This document shows, in pieces, positions 29,584 to 38,768 of a DNA stretch of 64,000 nucleotides (its first letter is position 1; each line of letters begins with the position of its first letter). The notes beneath the pieces were generated by a model. That model was not told the origin of the DNA and searched no databases. It was given only the letters and a program-made list of their open reading frames with translations. A program made the position numbers and the translations under genes. Source of the DNA: Acidobacteriota bacterium (lineage in GTDB: Bacteria > Acidobacteriota > Terriglobia > Terriglobales > SCQP01); assembly GCA_027314025.1 (NCBI GenBank), contig DAHVCP010000069.1:1-64000 (forward strand), in the 5' to 3' direction.

Positions 29584-32172
29584 TTAGCGAGGCGGAGCGG
29601 CGTGGTGGTGGAAATTGCGGCGGACCACCGAATGCAGGGGGCCGAAATCCAGCGCTTGGGCGCCGATCAGGCTGTGCTCGAAAAAGTCGAGCGGCCCGGT
29701 GGCGCCATTCATGGCCAGCGTGAGGCGATCGGGGGCGGCATAGGCGCAGGCGGCGGTGGGCGCTTCCGTTGCCACGTTGAAGAAGGATTGCCGCTGCTGC
29801 GGGCTGATGGAGCCGGCGCCGGGCAGGGAGAAGATTTGGTTCAGCGTGGGGCCAAGGTTCTGATAGAAGATGGCCGAGCAGTTCACCTGATCGTCCACCG
29901 GCAAGGCGGCAACAAAGCGATGGGAGTGGAGCAGATTGTAGCCGCTGGAGTGGTAACGAAGGGCTTGCGTCAGCCAAGCGGAACTGGGGGCGGCGATCAG
30001 ATCGCCGCCGGTGTAGAGATAGACGAAGTGGAAGCCGTTGGGCAAGCTGAGGCGATAGGCGTCATGGCCGGCCACGGTGGCCGGGGTCATCACGCCGGCG
30101 CCGGCGCGGATCAAACCGGCGGCGATGGCCGACTGCAACGCCGCGGGATCGGTGACGCCGGCGGCGAAGATCCAGTTGGGCGTGGGCAGCAGCGGGCCGT
30201 CCATGGCGACGGCGAATTCGCCGGAGAGCGGCGCCAGCAGGTTTTGCAGCCAGGCGGGCGGCGGCCCCGCGGGTTTGCCGCCGGATTGCAGCTGCATGAT
30301 CTGGGCGGCGAGATCGGCGGGCGGAATGGTTTCCATGGCGAAGGCCATGCGCGGCTGCGGGGAAACGTAGGAAAGGGTCTGCATCGGCCGCGGCGGCGCC
30401 AGCCAAGCGGCCAGGCCGCGGCGCTGGGAAGCGAAGGCCAGGTCGGCGCGATTGGTGGTGACGCCGGCGGCCTGGCGCACGGTGGCGATGAAGGCGGTGG
30501 CGTTGGCGAAGCCGAGGCGCTGCGGCCAGCCGGCGTGGTCGCCGGCCGCGGCATTGCGCAGCAGCGAATGAACGTTGGCGGCCACCAAGACGCTGACGCC
30601 GCCGGCGTAGGTCTGCCGCACGCGCTGGTAAAACGGCGTGGAGGTGAAGTCGAGGGCGGATGGCGAGTGCCGTTGGCGGTACAGCTGGCGCAACGGCGCG
30701 GGCCCGAGGGCGGCGGCGAGCAGGCCGTGATGCAGCCAAATCAGCGGGCCGGCGCCGGCAACGCTGGGCGGCCGGCGTCCGCGCCAGATGCGCGGGGCTT
30801 TTCCTCCCGGCGCCCCGGCGGTGAACCGGCTTAGGCGGCGCACAAAGTCATTGGGATGGACCAGGCGGGCCAAGAGCAGCGGGGAAGCGGGGACGTCGTG
30901 GCCGTTGGCGCCGGCGGCGATGACGATCTCCGGACCCAGATCGGCGCCCAATTGCAGGAACGGCTGGACGGTAGTCTGCCATTTCGCTCCGCCGGGATTC
31001 CGCCGCCGCCACCATTGCCGCAGCACCGGATCTTGTTGCAGGCGGCGCTGGAGGATTTGATAGGAGGCGGCCAGTTGGCCGTGCAGGTTGGGCAGGGAAG
31101 CGAAAAAGACGGTATTGGCCGGCAGCAGGTGGGCCAAGGAAGACTGGTAGCGCAGTTGCGGCGGGGGCACCTGCGCCAGGGCGTGGCGCAGGCGGGCCAG
31201 GCTGGCGGCCAGGGCCAAGTAATGCGGGGCGTTGGCGCTCCAGGCGAAGTTGGCGGTGAGGGGCGGATTCTCAATGGCGGGATTGGTGGAAAGCTGGCTG
31301 CCGGCGGGGACGACGGTCTGATGACCCGGGTAGTCCACGCGGACCGAACCGCGCAAGACGGCGAGGTGGGCGCCCTTCAGTCCCTGCTGGACGGCAAAGA
31401 TGGTGCCCAGGGAAGTAAACGTGGCGTCGGGGGCGGCGACTTGGAAGTGGCGGCCGCCGGTTTGATGGGCGGCTTCAACGATGACGTCGCCGGCAATGAG
31501 GCGAACCTTGGCGCCGCGGCCGCTGGCGGAGAGCGCGAACTCCGAGTGGGCGCGCAGATCCAGGCGGGAGCCGTCGGGCAGGCGCAACTGGGTCTGGCCG
31601 GCGTTGCGGTAGCGCGGGCCGAAATCGAGCCACTGGGCGTGGACCAATGCGGGTCCATTGGCGCCGAGCTGATAGACCGGGCCGCTGGCCGCCAGCACGG
31701 TGGCTTCTCCGGCGGCGGGCGAGACGCGGACATAAATGATGGCGACGACGATGGCGGCGGCGACGGCCAGGCCCACGGCCGCCCAGCGCATGGGGTGGCG
31801 GCGGAGGTTGGTTTCCGGGGACGGCGGGGCAAGGCTGGGCGCCGGGACGGAGCGGCCGGCGAAGGCGGCGCGGCAGGCGACACAGGTGGCCAGATGATCC
31901 TCCACCAGGAGCTGTACGCCGGCGTCGAGCGCGTGGCGGTGATAGGCGGGCGCGAGCGCCTGAATGTCGGCGCAGCCGCGCAACAGCGACATGCCGGCGG
32001 CGCCATTTGGCGCCAGGGCGCCGGCGGCGGGCTCGGCGGCCGCAGCGGCGACACGCCGCCAGACCTTGGTGGCGGAAGCGGAGATCTCCGCCTCGTCCAG
32101 GCGGGCGGCGCGAATGGCGGTGTTCAGGGCGTCCAAATTGGGCGCGTCGAAACCTTCGCGTGGCGTTTTCAT
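29584..32172 (-). CDS. FecR-domain membrane regulator with putative zinc-finger and large DUF3352-like extension
   Basis: 862 residues. The cytoplasmic N-terminus ends with EDHLATCVACRAAF, an H-x3-C-x2-C anti-sigma zinc-finger pattern (H93, C97, C100). One membrane span follows (about 131-148, AVGLAVAAAIVVAIIY), then a FecR domain (about 160-270; RLPDGSRLDLRAHSEFALS, GTIFAVQQGLKGAHLAVLRG). About 570 more residues resemble DUF3352-type repeats (LLPANTVFFASLPNLHGQL, YVSPQPRMAFAMETIPP), a resemblance I hold only loosely. It overlaps the ECF sigma gene by 4 bp (ATGA), the standard sigma/anti-sigma coupling, and is followed 43 bp on by the ABC genes. Confidence 0.85.
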   Translation of the reverse strand: MKTPREGFDAPNLDALNTAIRAARLDEAEISASATKVWRRVAAAAAEPAAGALAPNGAAGMSLLRGCADIQALAPAYHRHALDAGVQLLVEDHLATCVACRAAFAGRSVPAPSLAPPSPETNLRRHPMRWAAVGLAVAAAIVVAIIYVRVSPAAGEATVLAASGPVYQLGANGPALVHAQWLDFGPRYRNAGQTQLRLPDGSRLDLRAHSEFALSASGRGAKVRLIAGDVIVEAAHQTGGRHFQVAAPDATFTSLGTIFAVQQGLKGAHLAVLRGSVRVDYPGHQTVVPAGSQLSTNPAIENPPLTANFAWSANAPHYLALAASLARLRHALAQVPPPQLRYQSSLAHLLPANTVFFASLPNLHGQLAASYQILQRRLQQDPVLRQWWRRRNPGGAKWQTTVQPFLQLGADLGPEIVIAAGANGHDVPASPLLLARLVHPNDFVRRLSRFTAGAPGGKAPRIWRGRRPPSVAGAGPLIWLHHGLLAAALGPAPLRQLYRQRHSPSALDFTSTPFYQRVRQTYAGGVSVLVAANVHSLLRNAAAGDHAGWPQRLGFANATAFIATVRQAAGVTTNRADLAFASQRRGLAAWLAPPRPMQTLSYVSPQPRMAFAMETIPPADLAAQIMQLQSGGKPAGPPPAWLQNLLAPLSGEFAVAMDGPLLPTPNWIFAAGVTDPAALQSAIAAGLIRAGAGVMTPATVAGHDAYRLSLPNGFHFVYLYTGGDLIAAPSSAWLTQALRYHSSGYNLLHSHRFVAALPVDDQVNCSAIFYQNLGPTLNQIFSLPGAGSISPQQRQSFFNVATEAPTAACAYAAPDRLTLAMNGATGPLDFFEHSLIGAQALDFGPLHSVVRRNFHHHAAPPR

Positions 32173-32741
32173 GCGGTTACCCCCCAATGGCGGCTGAGGA
32201 CTTGGCGCAGCTGCCGCCGGGCGCGGTGCAGCGTGACGCCGATGGTCACGCGCGGCACGCCGAGGCGGCGGGCGATTTCGGTGTTGTCCAGATCTTCCCA
32301 ATAGCGCAGGACGAAGATTTCGGCGGCGCGGCCGCCAAGCCGCGCCACGGCTGCGCGCAGCGCGGCTTGCAGTTCCTGGGAATGATGGGCGCGTTCTGGG
32401 TCGGGGGCGGGATGGGTGAGGCGTTCGGCGGCGCCCTCGGCTGCCTGCGGCTTGCGGCGGCGCAGGCAATCGATCGCCGCATGCACGGTCATGCGGTGCA
32501 GGTAGCCGCCCAATTCATCGCCCGGGCGCAAGCCCAACTGCCCGCCGTCGCGGGCCAGGCGAAGGAAGACCGTTTGCAGGACGTCTTCGGCATCGGTGAG
32601 ATTGCCGACCACGCGGTAGGCGGTTTGCAGCAGGCGGGCATGATGACGGCAGTAGAGATCTTCAAGTTCCGCAAGGGGGGCGGCGGCTACGGCGGTGCGA
32701 GCCGCGCCGCCGGAGGGGAGAGGCTGGGGTGTGAGGGGCAT
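32169..32741 (-). CDS. ECF-type RNA polymerase sigma factor
   Basis: 190 residues from ATG 32741. Region 2 reads LEDLYCRHHARLLQTAYRVV ... NLTDAEDVLQTVFLRL, and region 4 reads LGGRAAEIFVLRYWEDLDNT with EIARRLGVPRVTIGVTLHRA as the DNA-binding helix-turn-helix. There is no region 3, as expected of sigma-70 family group 4. The last 4 bp overlap the gene of its presumed anti-sigma/FecR partner. A likely role is control of the downstream FecR-ABC unit. I could not recognise its own promoter. Confidence 0.93.
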   Translation of the reverse strand: MPLTPQPLPSGGAARTAVAAAPLAELEDLYCRHHARLLQTAYRVVGNLTDAEDVLQTVFLRLARDGGQLGLRPGDELGGYLHRMTVHAAIDCLRRRKPQAAEGAAERLTHPAPDPERAHHSQELQAALRAAVARLGGRAAEIFVLRYWEDLDNTEIARRLGVPRVTIGVTLHRARRQLRQVLSRHWGVTA

Positions 32742-32850
32742 GGCGCAAGCCCAGCGGCGGGACGGCGTGGACGAACCCGATGAGGAAATGGCAGCCGACA
32801 CGCGATTGCTCCTAGCGAATCTACGCGCCAGCTCCGGGCGTATTACGGAG

Positions 32851-32879
32851 AAAACGCGCCCCGGGTTCCCACGGGGCGC
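32851..32879 (-). terminator. Intrinsic terminator downstream of hemA
   Basis: An 8-bp perfect stem (GCGCCCCG, 32856-32863, with CGGGGCGC, 32872-32879) and 8-base loop. On the minus strand it is followed by G then UUUU. It lies about 125 bp after the hemA stop and fits termination of the ccsA-hemA operon. Confidence 0.55.
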
Positions 32880-33003
32880 CGTCCCCGGCTGCCGGGTTCA
32901 TGGGCGGCCGCCGCCGCATCCAATTCTGCTGGTAGCAAGTATAGATGCGCCAGGGCGGATCGGGGCTGTGGCGAGCAGGCTGCGGATCGGCCAGGGCGGC
33001 GAA

Positions 33004-34401
33004 TTAGCCGGCGCCGTGGCGCGCGGACCGTGCCGGGGAAGGGTCGGTTCTGGCATCGTCGTCGGCGGCGGGTTCGGCGCGAGGAGCGGTGGCCGCCGCC
33101 TCCGCTGCTTCCGCGGGCAGGGGCAGCGGAGCCGGTTCGGTGGAGGGAGCAAACAATTGGTCCAACGCCGCCACCAGCCGGGCGTCGTCGCCCGCGCGGG
33201 CCGCCGCCTTGATGGCGGTGAGCGGGCGATGCAGCCATTTTTGCATCAGGCCGTGGCTAAAGGTGTCCACCCACGCTTCCACGAACGCCCGCTGGTCTTC
33301 GGGCAGGCGAGCCAGTTTGGGACTGAGGCGTTCCATTTCCCGCCGGCGAATTTGCTCGCACTGGGCGCGGAGGGCGGAGATGACCGGCGCCGCCTGCACG
33401 CCGCGGGCGGCGCGCTGGAACTTAGCGGTCTCCTGCTCGATCAGCGCTTCGGCGCGCACCGCCTCCTGCTGGCGCTGGGCGAGGTTGAGGTCCACGGCGG
33501 CGCGCAGGTCATCAATGTTGTACAAGAATGCGTTGTCCAATTGCCCGGCGTCGGGGGCGATGTCGCGCGGCACGGCAATATCCAGCAACAGCAGCGGGCG
33601 TGCGCGGCGGCGGGCCAGAATCGCCCCCACTGCGGCGCGGTCGAGGATGGGGCGGGTGGCGCCGGTGCAGCTGATGATGATGTCGGCGGCGGCCGCCTCG
33701 GTCCAGGCGCCGAAGGGGATGACGGCGCCGTGATGCTGCGCCGCCAGTGCCGCGGCGTGCTCCGGGGTGCGGCTGGCGACCAGCAGGCGGCTGGCGCCCT
33801 GGCGCAGAAAATGGCTGGCGGCGAGCGCGCCGGTTTCCCCCGCGCCGATCAGCAGCACGCAGCGGCCTTGCAGGTCGCCGAAGATCTGCTGCGCCAGGCC
33901 GGCGGCGGTGCGGCTGATGGACACGGCGTGGCGGCCCAGGCCGGTCTCCCGGCGGACGCGTTTGGCGGTGCTGAAGGCACGGGCCAACAGCGGGTGCAGG
34001 CCGCCGCGCATGCCCCCGACGGCGCGGGAATCGGCATAGGCGGCCTTGATCTGGCCGAGGATCTGGGGTTCGCCGATGACTTGCGAATCCAGGCTGGCGG
34101 CGACGCGAAACAAATGCCGCACCGCGGCGTCACCGCGATGGCAATAAAAGTCCCCGGCGTTCGCCGTGAGGTCGCGACCATAAATCGCAGCCAGCGCCGG
34201 CCAGGGATTCCAGTCCTCGGGCTCGGTGGCGAAAACCAGTTCCACGCGGTTGCAGGTGGACAGAATCAGAGCGTCATTGACCCCAGGCCACGCCAGCAAC
34301 TGGGCCAGCGCCGCGGGAATTTGTTCCGGGGCCAGGGCATAGCCTTCGCGCCGCGCCACTTCGGCGGTATGGTGGCTGACGCCGATGAGGAGGTAGTTCA
34401 T
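33004..34401 (-). CDS. hemA: Glutamyl-tRNA reductase
   Basis: 465 residues. Reduces glutamyl-tRNA to glutamate-1-semialdehyde, the first step of C5-pathway haem synthesis. It opens MNYLLIGVSHHTAEV; ILSTCNRVELVF carries the active-site Cys (C50), and VIGEPQILGQIKAAY and the GAGETG NADPH-binding loop (VLLIGAGETGALAASHF) are in place. LLLLDIAVPRDIAPD and the C-terminal dimerisation helix follow. The final 45 residues are a Pro/Ala-rich tail beyond the family's usual end. It overlaps the upstream CcsA/HemX-like gene by 4 bp (ATGA), the well-known hemX-hemA pairing. Confidence 0.97.
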   Translation of the reverse strand: MNYLLIGVSHHTAEVARREGYALAPEQIPAALAQLLAWPGVNDALILSTCNRVELVFATEPEDWNPWPALAAIYGRDLTANAGDFYCHRGDAAVRHLFRVAASLDSQVIGEPQILGQIKAAYADSRAVGGMRGGLHPLLARAFSTAKRVRRETGLGRHAVSISRTAAGLAQQIFGDLQGRCVLLIGAGETGALAASHFLRQGASRLLVASRTPEHAAALAAQHHGAVIPFGAWTEAAAADIIISCTGATRPILDRAAVGAILARRRARPLLLLDIAVPRDIAPDAGQLDNAFLYNIDDLRAAVDLNLAQRQQEAVRAEALIEQETAKFQRAARGVQAAPVISALRAQCEQIRRREMERLSPKLARLPEDQRAFVEAWVDTFSHGLMQKWLHRPLTAIKAAARAGDDARLVAALDQLFAPSTEPAPLPLPAEAAEAAATAPRAEPAADDDARTDPSPARSARHGAG

Positions 34402-35240
34402 CGCGGAAAAAAGTGGTGCAGCCCGCTGGCGTTGCCGGTTAGCCAGCCGGCGGCGGCGATGACAAAGCACAGCACCGTGGCGTACGCGGCGCGGCGGCCG
34501 CGCCAGCCGCCCGACCAGCGGGAAAACAAGAGCAGCAAATAAACCACCCAGGCCAGCAACGTGAGGGCGATCTTGGGGTCGCTTAAATCCAGGGTGCCCC
34601 ACATGGCGTCGGCCCAGTACAGGCCGATCGCCAGTCCGGCGGTGAGCAAGGGGAACCCGATCAACAGGGCGCGATAGCTAAAGCGGTCCAGCGTCTCCAA
34701 CGGCGGCAGCCAGCGGCTGGGGCTGGGTTTGGGGGGGCGTTGGCGCAGGCGGCGCTCCGCCAGCAGGAACAGAATGCCGCCGGCGAAGGCCAGCACCAGC
34801 GCCGCATAGCCCAAGAAAATCAAGACCGCGTGCAGGTAGATCCAGCCATTGCGTACGCTGGCCGCCGGTGAGCCCACCCCCACCCGCGCCACGCCGTCGC
34901 TGCCATAAATGGAGGTGAGGGTGAGGGCGAAGACGAGGGGAAAGACCACCACCGCCAGCGAGGGCGGGGAATAAAAGCGATAGGCCGCCAAAAACACCGC
35001 GACGATCAGGAACGCCAGCAGGCTGCTGGCTTCGCTGTACTGCGTGATCGGGAAATGACCGGTGACGACGCCGGTTTCCACCAAGCTCACAAACTGGAAG
35101 CAAAAGCCCAGGGCGACGGCGCCGCGGGCCAGCCGGAACAGGGTCTGGCGCCGCACCGCCAACGTGATCCAAGCGGTGGCCAAGCCAAACGTGTACAGGC
35201 TGAGGGCCATGCGGGCCCAAAAGAGACTGAAATTCACCAT
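34398..35240 (-). CDS. CcsA/HemX-like cytochrome c assembly family membrane protein
   Basis: 280 residues with eight hydrophobic segments. Segments include FWARMALSLYTFGLATAWIT, ASSLLAFLIVAVFLAAYRF, NGWIYLHAVLIFLGYAALVL and WVVYLLLLF. His residues in WIYLHAVL and the WADAMWGTLDL segment (the tryptophan-rich WWD-like region) mark the cytochrome c assembly/CcsA superfamily. Proteins encoded directly before hemA are usually HemX, which modulates HemA level. A CcsA role in haem delivery is the alternative. Overlap with hemA is 4 bp. Confidence 0.87.
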   Translation of the reverse strand: MVNFSLFWARMALSLYTFGLATAWITLAVRRQTLFRLARGAVALGFCFQFVSLVETGVVTGHFPITQYSEASSLLAFLIVAVFLAAYRFYSPPSLAVVVFPLVFALTLTSIYGSDGVARVGVGSPAASVRNGWIYLHAVLIFLGYAALVLAFAGGILFLLAERRLRQRPPKPSPSRWLPPLETLDRFSYRALLIGFPLLTAGLAIGLYWADAMWGTLDLSDPKIALTLLAWVVYLLLLFSRWSGGWRGRRAAYATVLCFVIAAAGWLTGNASGLHHFFPR

Positions 35241-35315
35241 CCGGAGCCGCGGAACCTAAGGTCAATTATAAATGCCGCGCGGGCAGGCGAACAGCCGCGA
35301 CCGGCTGGAGGCGGG

Positions 35316-36470
35316 TTACGGAGCGAGGGGCGGCTGGGGGCCCGAGGCGGAAGGGGTAACCGGGGCCATGTAGCGGCCGGCGTCGAAGGCCTGCCAACGC
35401 AGCCAAAAGACCCGCAGGCTGGCGACGATGGGCACGGACAGAAAGACCCCCAAAATCCCGGCGATCTCCGCGCCGGTCAAGACCGCGAAGATGACGAGGA
35501 AGGGATGGATGTTCAGGCGGCTGCCCATGATCTTGGGCGCGTTGACGTAGTCCTGCTCCACGCGCCACACCGCCAAAAAGGCGATCAGCAAAATCAGATG
35601 GCCAAAGCCGAAGCCGAAGGCGGCGCCCAGAATCAGGGCGGCGGCGATGATCGGCCCGAGGGTGGGGATGAACTCGAACAGGCCCGCGGCCAGCCCGATG
35701 GCCAGGGAGTATGGCATGCCGATCAGGCTTAAAAAGCCGATGTAGACCACGATGGCGATGAGCATCAAGATGAGCTGGGAGCGGATGAAATGGCCCCAAA
35801 CGTCGTGCAAGTCGGAGAGCAAGGAGTCGAGGAACTCCCGCCGGGCGCGGCGCCGCGCCAGGTCAATGATGCCGCGGCCCAAGGTTTCGCCGCTGACGAG
35901 GAAAAACACGCTTAACAGGGGAATCAAGCCGAACCACCAGATGTTCTTGATGAAGGCGGTGACGTAATTGGTCACCTCATGTTCGATCTCGACCATCGTG
36001 CCGCGGTGCTGGGTCAGAATGGTGGTGAGTTCGGCCTGGGTGCGGGGGCTCCAGCCGTGCGTTTGGCCCAAATGGGTTATGAGCGCGCCGCTGGCCAGGC
36101 GTTGGGTTAGGCCGGGCAGGTCGCGGTCGAGATGCTCGATCTGGTGCACCGCCACCGGACCGAAGCGGAAAAGCAGCAGGGCGACGAAAAACACCAGCGC
36201 GGCGTAGATGACGGTGATGGCGCCATTGCGGGGCAAGCGCAGGCCCTTTTGCACCCAGGGCACCAGCGGCTCCAGGATATAGGCGAACAACAGTCCGAGC
36301 AAAAACGCGACCAGCATGTAGCGCGCATACCAGATGAACCCCAACACGACGGCATAGATCAGCGTCGTGGTCAGTACGCGGACGGTGCGCGTTTCGAGGA
36401 AAGGCAAGACATCGCTCCCGGAGCCGCTGGGTTCTGGGCTGGCGGCCTTGGAGGGTGCGGAAATCGCCAC
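35316..36470 (-). CDS. AI-2E/PerM family transporter
   Basis: 384 residues, eight predicted spans. VLTTTLIYAVVLGFIWYARYMLVAF opens the protein, VIYAALVFFVALLLFRFGP is next, a soluble section with LDRDLPGLTQRLASG follows, then the paired segments IVVYIGFLSLIGMPYSLAIG, GLFEFIPTLGPIIAAALILG and LLIAFLAVWRVEQDYVNAPKIMG. The GLFEFIPTLGPII and PKIMGSRLNIHPFLVIFAV motifs define the family. Members include AI-2 exporters and Na+/H+ antiporters, so the substrate is open. It seems to be a single gene. Confidence 0.92.
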   Translation of the reverse strand: MAISAPSKAASPEPSGSGSDVLPFLETRTVRVLTTTLIYAVVLGFIWYARYMLVAFLLGLLFAYILEPLVPWVQKGLRLPRNGAITVIYAALVFFVALLLFRFGPVAVHQIEHLDRDLPGLTQRLASGALITHLGQTHGWSPRTQAELTTILTQHRGTMVEIEHEVTNYVTAFIKNIWWFGLIPLLSVFFLVSGETLGRGIIDLARRRARREFLDSLLSDLHDVWGHFIRSQLILMLIAIVVYIGFLSLIGMPYSLAIGLAAGLFEFIPTLGPIIAAALILGAAFGFGFGHLILLIAFLAVWRVEQDYVNAPKIMGSRLNIHPFLVIFAVLTGAEIAGILGVFLSVPIVASLRVFWLRWQAFDAGRYMAPVTPSASGPQPPLAP

Positions 36471-36531
36471 TAGAGATACCCTGCCCGCCGCGGCGCCGCC
36501 CTGGCTGGCGGACGGCGCCGCGCGATGGGAG

Positions 36532-37329
36532 TTATTTGCCCGCGGCCACGACCAGGTCGTTCTTGACGCTGAACACGCCCGGCACCTGGCGGGCGGCGTT
36601 GCCGGCGACCCTGCGATCCAATTGGCTCGCCACCACGCCGTAGAGAGTCACATGGCCATTATTGACCACTATGCGAATGGGGTGGGCGGGATTTAAGGCA
36701 TACCGCTGCAACGCGGGATTGCCGTAAATGGCGCGGGCGGTCTGGAAACGGATTTGGTCGTCGAAGATGGAGGTCGGCGCCACGCGGATGTGGTCCCGCA
36801 CCGCCTTCACGCCCTTGGTATCGGCGATGATGTCCAGGGCGGAATCGCGGCTGGCGTAATCCGCCACGTTGCCGCCGACGGTGACCACGCCTTCATGCAC
36901 CTGCAACGTCAGGTTGTTGAAGATTTGCCCTTCGCCCATGCGGTCATAGGTGAGCCGCGCGGCCAATTGCTGGCGCAGCTTGGCGTCGGGCACGGCGGGC
37001 GCGTTCACCTGCAATTGCTCGATGACGCCATTCACCGAACTGATTTGTCGGGCGATGTGGCCGGCCTGGAGATACGCGCGATAGTCGGGCACGGAACCGC
37101 GCAAGGTAACGACGCGGTCCGACACGGTGGCGGTGACATGCGCCAGGGATTTCTGCCGGGCAAATTGCTGGTGCAGGTAATGCTGGATCTCCCGGTCCAG
37201 CGCTTGGTTGGCCGCCGCCTTGGAAGTCTGCCGCCCGGGCACGGGAGGCGCCGCCGTCAAAGCCGACGCGCCAAACGCGCCAAAAATGACGCCTACGGTA
37301 ATGGCCATTGCCGCGAGTTTTGCCTTCAT
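36532..37329 (-). CDS. Exported protein with three BON domains
   Basis: 265 residues, preceded by GGAGGC. A signal peptide (MKAKLAAMAITVGVIFGAFG, cleavage near ALTA-APP) is followed by three BON domains, each with the V-x-G-x-V pattern: ATVSDRVVTLRGSVPDYRA, LQVHEGVVTVGGNVADYASR and IVVNNGHVTLYGVVASQLDR. BON domains bind phospholipid surfaces and, in OsmY-like proteins, act in periplasmic stress tolerance. A 9-bp GC-rich hairpin (36490-36498 with 36513-36521) lies just past the stop codon and may end transcription, but it lacks a U-tract. Confidence 0.9.
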   Translation of the reverse strand: MKAKLAAMAITVGVIFGAFGASALTAAPPVPGRQTSKAAANQALDREIQHYLHQQFARQKSLAHVTATVSDRVVTLRGSVPDYRAYLQAGHIARQISSVNGVIEQLQVNAPAVPDAKLRQQLAARLTYDRMGEGQIFNNLTLQVHEGVVTVGGNVADYASRDSALDIIADTKGVKAVRDHIRVAPTSIFDDQIRFQTARAIYGNPALQRYALNPAHPIRIVVNNGHVTLYGVVASQLDRRVAGNAARQVPGVFSVKNDLVVAAGK

Positions 37330-37711
37330 GTTGCGCCTCCTGGACTCAGATTTTCTGCCTAAAAGCTTCGACGCATCATGCGCGATGCTGGTTGCAGAAC
37401 CTACAGTGGCTGGGCATTGGCAAGCCCCAGCCCTGGGCATGGCGGCGCGGCGTAGGCGCCCCGCGATGCCCGCGGCGGGACGAATGCTGTAACAAAACCG
37501 TTACAGCACGGGCGGCCGGAGCTGCCGAAAATCAAAGGCGCCGTTGCATTCCGGTCGGCACCGTCCCGCCCGCGGCTTGGAATCCCGGCGGGCGGGGCGC
37601 GCTGGTTCGGTGGATGACGCGATATTGCAACCCGCTAGCTGAACATGAACCTCACCAAAGAACACGTTGCGGCGGTTCGTCGGCAGGCGATTCCGGCGGC
37701 GAGCGAGCGAA
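37330..37711. other. Divergent control region between the BON protein and the PhoB-like regulator
   Basis: 382 bp between divergent genes. Apart from the palindrome/Pho-box-like site at 37485-37508 and an AT-richer stretch at 37340-37380 (possible BON-gene promoter), nothing is recognised. Confidence 0.5.
37485..37508 (+). promoter_or_regulatory. Palindromic Pho-box-like operator
   Basis: A 9-bp perfect inverted repeat (TGCTGTAAC, 37485-37493, and GTTACAGCA, 37500-37508). Within it sits a 7-4-7 direct-repeat reading CTGTAAC-AAAA-CCGTTAC (37487-37504), which is the Pho-box layout. It lies 204 bp before the PhoB-like gene and has no U-tract, so it looks like an operator and not a terminator. 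Confidence 0.6.
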
Positions 37712-38509
37712 ATGGGCGATAGCGCAAACAGCACGGGCCCGGGCGGGGAGGACGAGCAACTGGCAGCGCCCGGAGGCGGGCGGTTGATCCTGATTGTTGA
37801 AGACGACCCGGATGTGGCGCGGTTGGTGCGGCTGCAGCTGGAGCGGAGCGGGTTTATGGCCGCGGTTAACGCGACCGGCGAAGGCCTGCTGGCGCAGGTG
37901 CTGGAACTGCGGCCGGCGCTCCTGATTCTGGATTTGATGCTGCCCGCGGGCAGCGGCTTGCTCTTGCTGCGGCAACTGCGACAGCACCCAGCCACCGCGG
38001 CGCTGCCGGCGATCATCCTAACGGCACTGGACGGGGAAGCGGTGCGGCTGAAAGGCTTTGCGCTGGGCGCCAGCGATTACGTCACCAAGCCGTTCAGCCC
38101 GCGGGAATTGGCGGCGCGGGTGCAGGCGCGGCTCCGGGAGGGCGCCAGCGGCGGCGAGGTCATTTCCCGCGGGCGGATTCGCCTAGACCTGCGCGAGAGG
38201 ACGGCATTTTTAGCCGGCGCTGGGGGCGAAAAGGCGTTGCGGCTGAGCGCGACGGAGTACCGAATCCTCGCGTATATGCTGCGGCACGCAGGCCGGGCGT
38301 TGACGCGGCAGGAGATATTGGACGCGGGGTGGGCTCCGCAACATGCGATCAGCGAGCGTACGGTGGACGTGTACATGCTGCGGTTGCGGAGCAAGCTGGC
38401 TGCGGCGGGCGAGCCGGGTGGCAACCTGTTGGTGGCGGTGCGGGGTGTGGGCTACCGGCTGGACGCGGCCGGCAGGGTGCGCCGCGCCGGCGCCGGAGCC
38501 ATGGGCTAA
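37712..38509 (+). CDS. PhoB/OmpR-type response regulator
   Basis: 265 residues from ATG 37712. Receiver domain: ILIVEDDPDVARLVRLQLER (acids at 30-32), phospho-acceptor D74 in LLILDLMLPAGSGL and K126 in DYVTKPFSPREL. The OmpR/PhoB winged helix follows (about 165-255): LSATEYRILAYMLRHAGRAL, TRQEILDAGW, ISERTVDVYMLRLRSKL and LLVAVRGVGYRLD. The E-R-T-V-D-V-Y-M-L-R-L-R-K recognition helix is close to PhoB. No sensor kinase is adjacent. The location before CHAD, Ppx, SixA and Ppk genes and the Pho-like boxes nearby suggest phosphate-responsive control, an inference. The first 20 residues are a Gly/Ser-rich leader. Confidence 0.9.
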   Translation: MGDSANSTGPGGEDEQLAAPGGGRLILIVEDDPDVARLVRLQLERSGFMAAVNATGEGLLAQVLELRPALLILDLMLPAGSGLLLLRQLRQHPATAALPAIILTALDGEAVRLKGFALGASDYVTKPFSPRELAARVQARLREGASGGEVISRGRIRLDLRERTAFLAGAGGEKALRLSATEYRILAYMLRHAGRALTRQEILDAGWAPQHAISERTVDVYMLRLRSKLAAAGEPGGNLLVAVRGVGYRLDAAGRVRRAGAGAMG

Positions 38510-38768
38510 GACCAAGACTGCCCGCTCGCCGTCGGGGGCCGGGGGGTTCTTGGGGCGGTGGTTGCGGCGCAAATGCAGTGTTCCCCGACGTTTTCTCGGC
38601 AAATCCTCTCGCTGCCCAGCAGCGGCGGTCCACGTGCGGGGGTGCTGAGGCGGTGCGGCAAGGCGTCGCCACGACAGAGCGTCGGTGCCGCAGCGCCATG
38701 GAATCAGCTGTTGCCATTTGCCCCCGGCTTGAGTATGGTGAATGCTTTCCCCCGTTCGGGGGAGCAAA

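Noticed and set aside
32173-32469. N-terminal extension of the FecR protein
   Set aside because: It lies inside the sigma factor gene in another frame; the ATGA overlap gives a natural start at 32172.
36490-36521. GC hairpin after the BON-domain gene as a terminator
   Set aside because: A 9-bp stem is there but no U-tract follows in the direction of transcription, so I mention it only in the gene entry.
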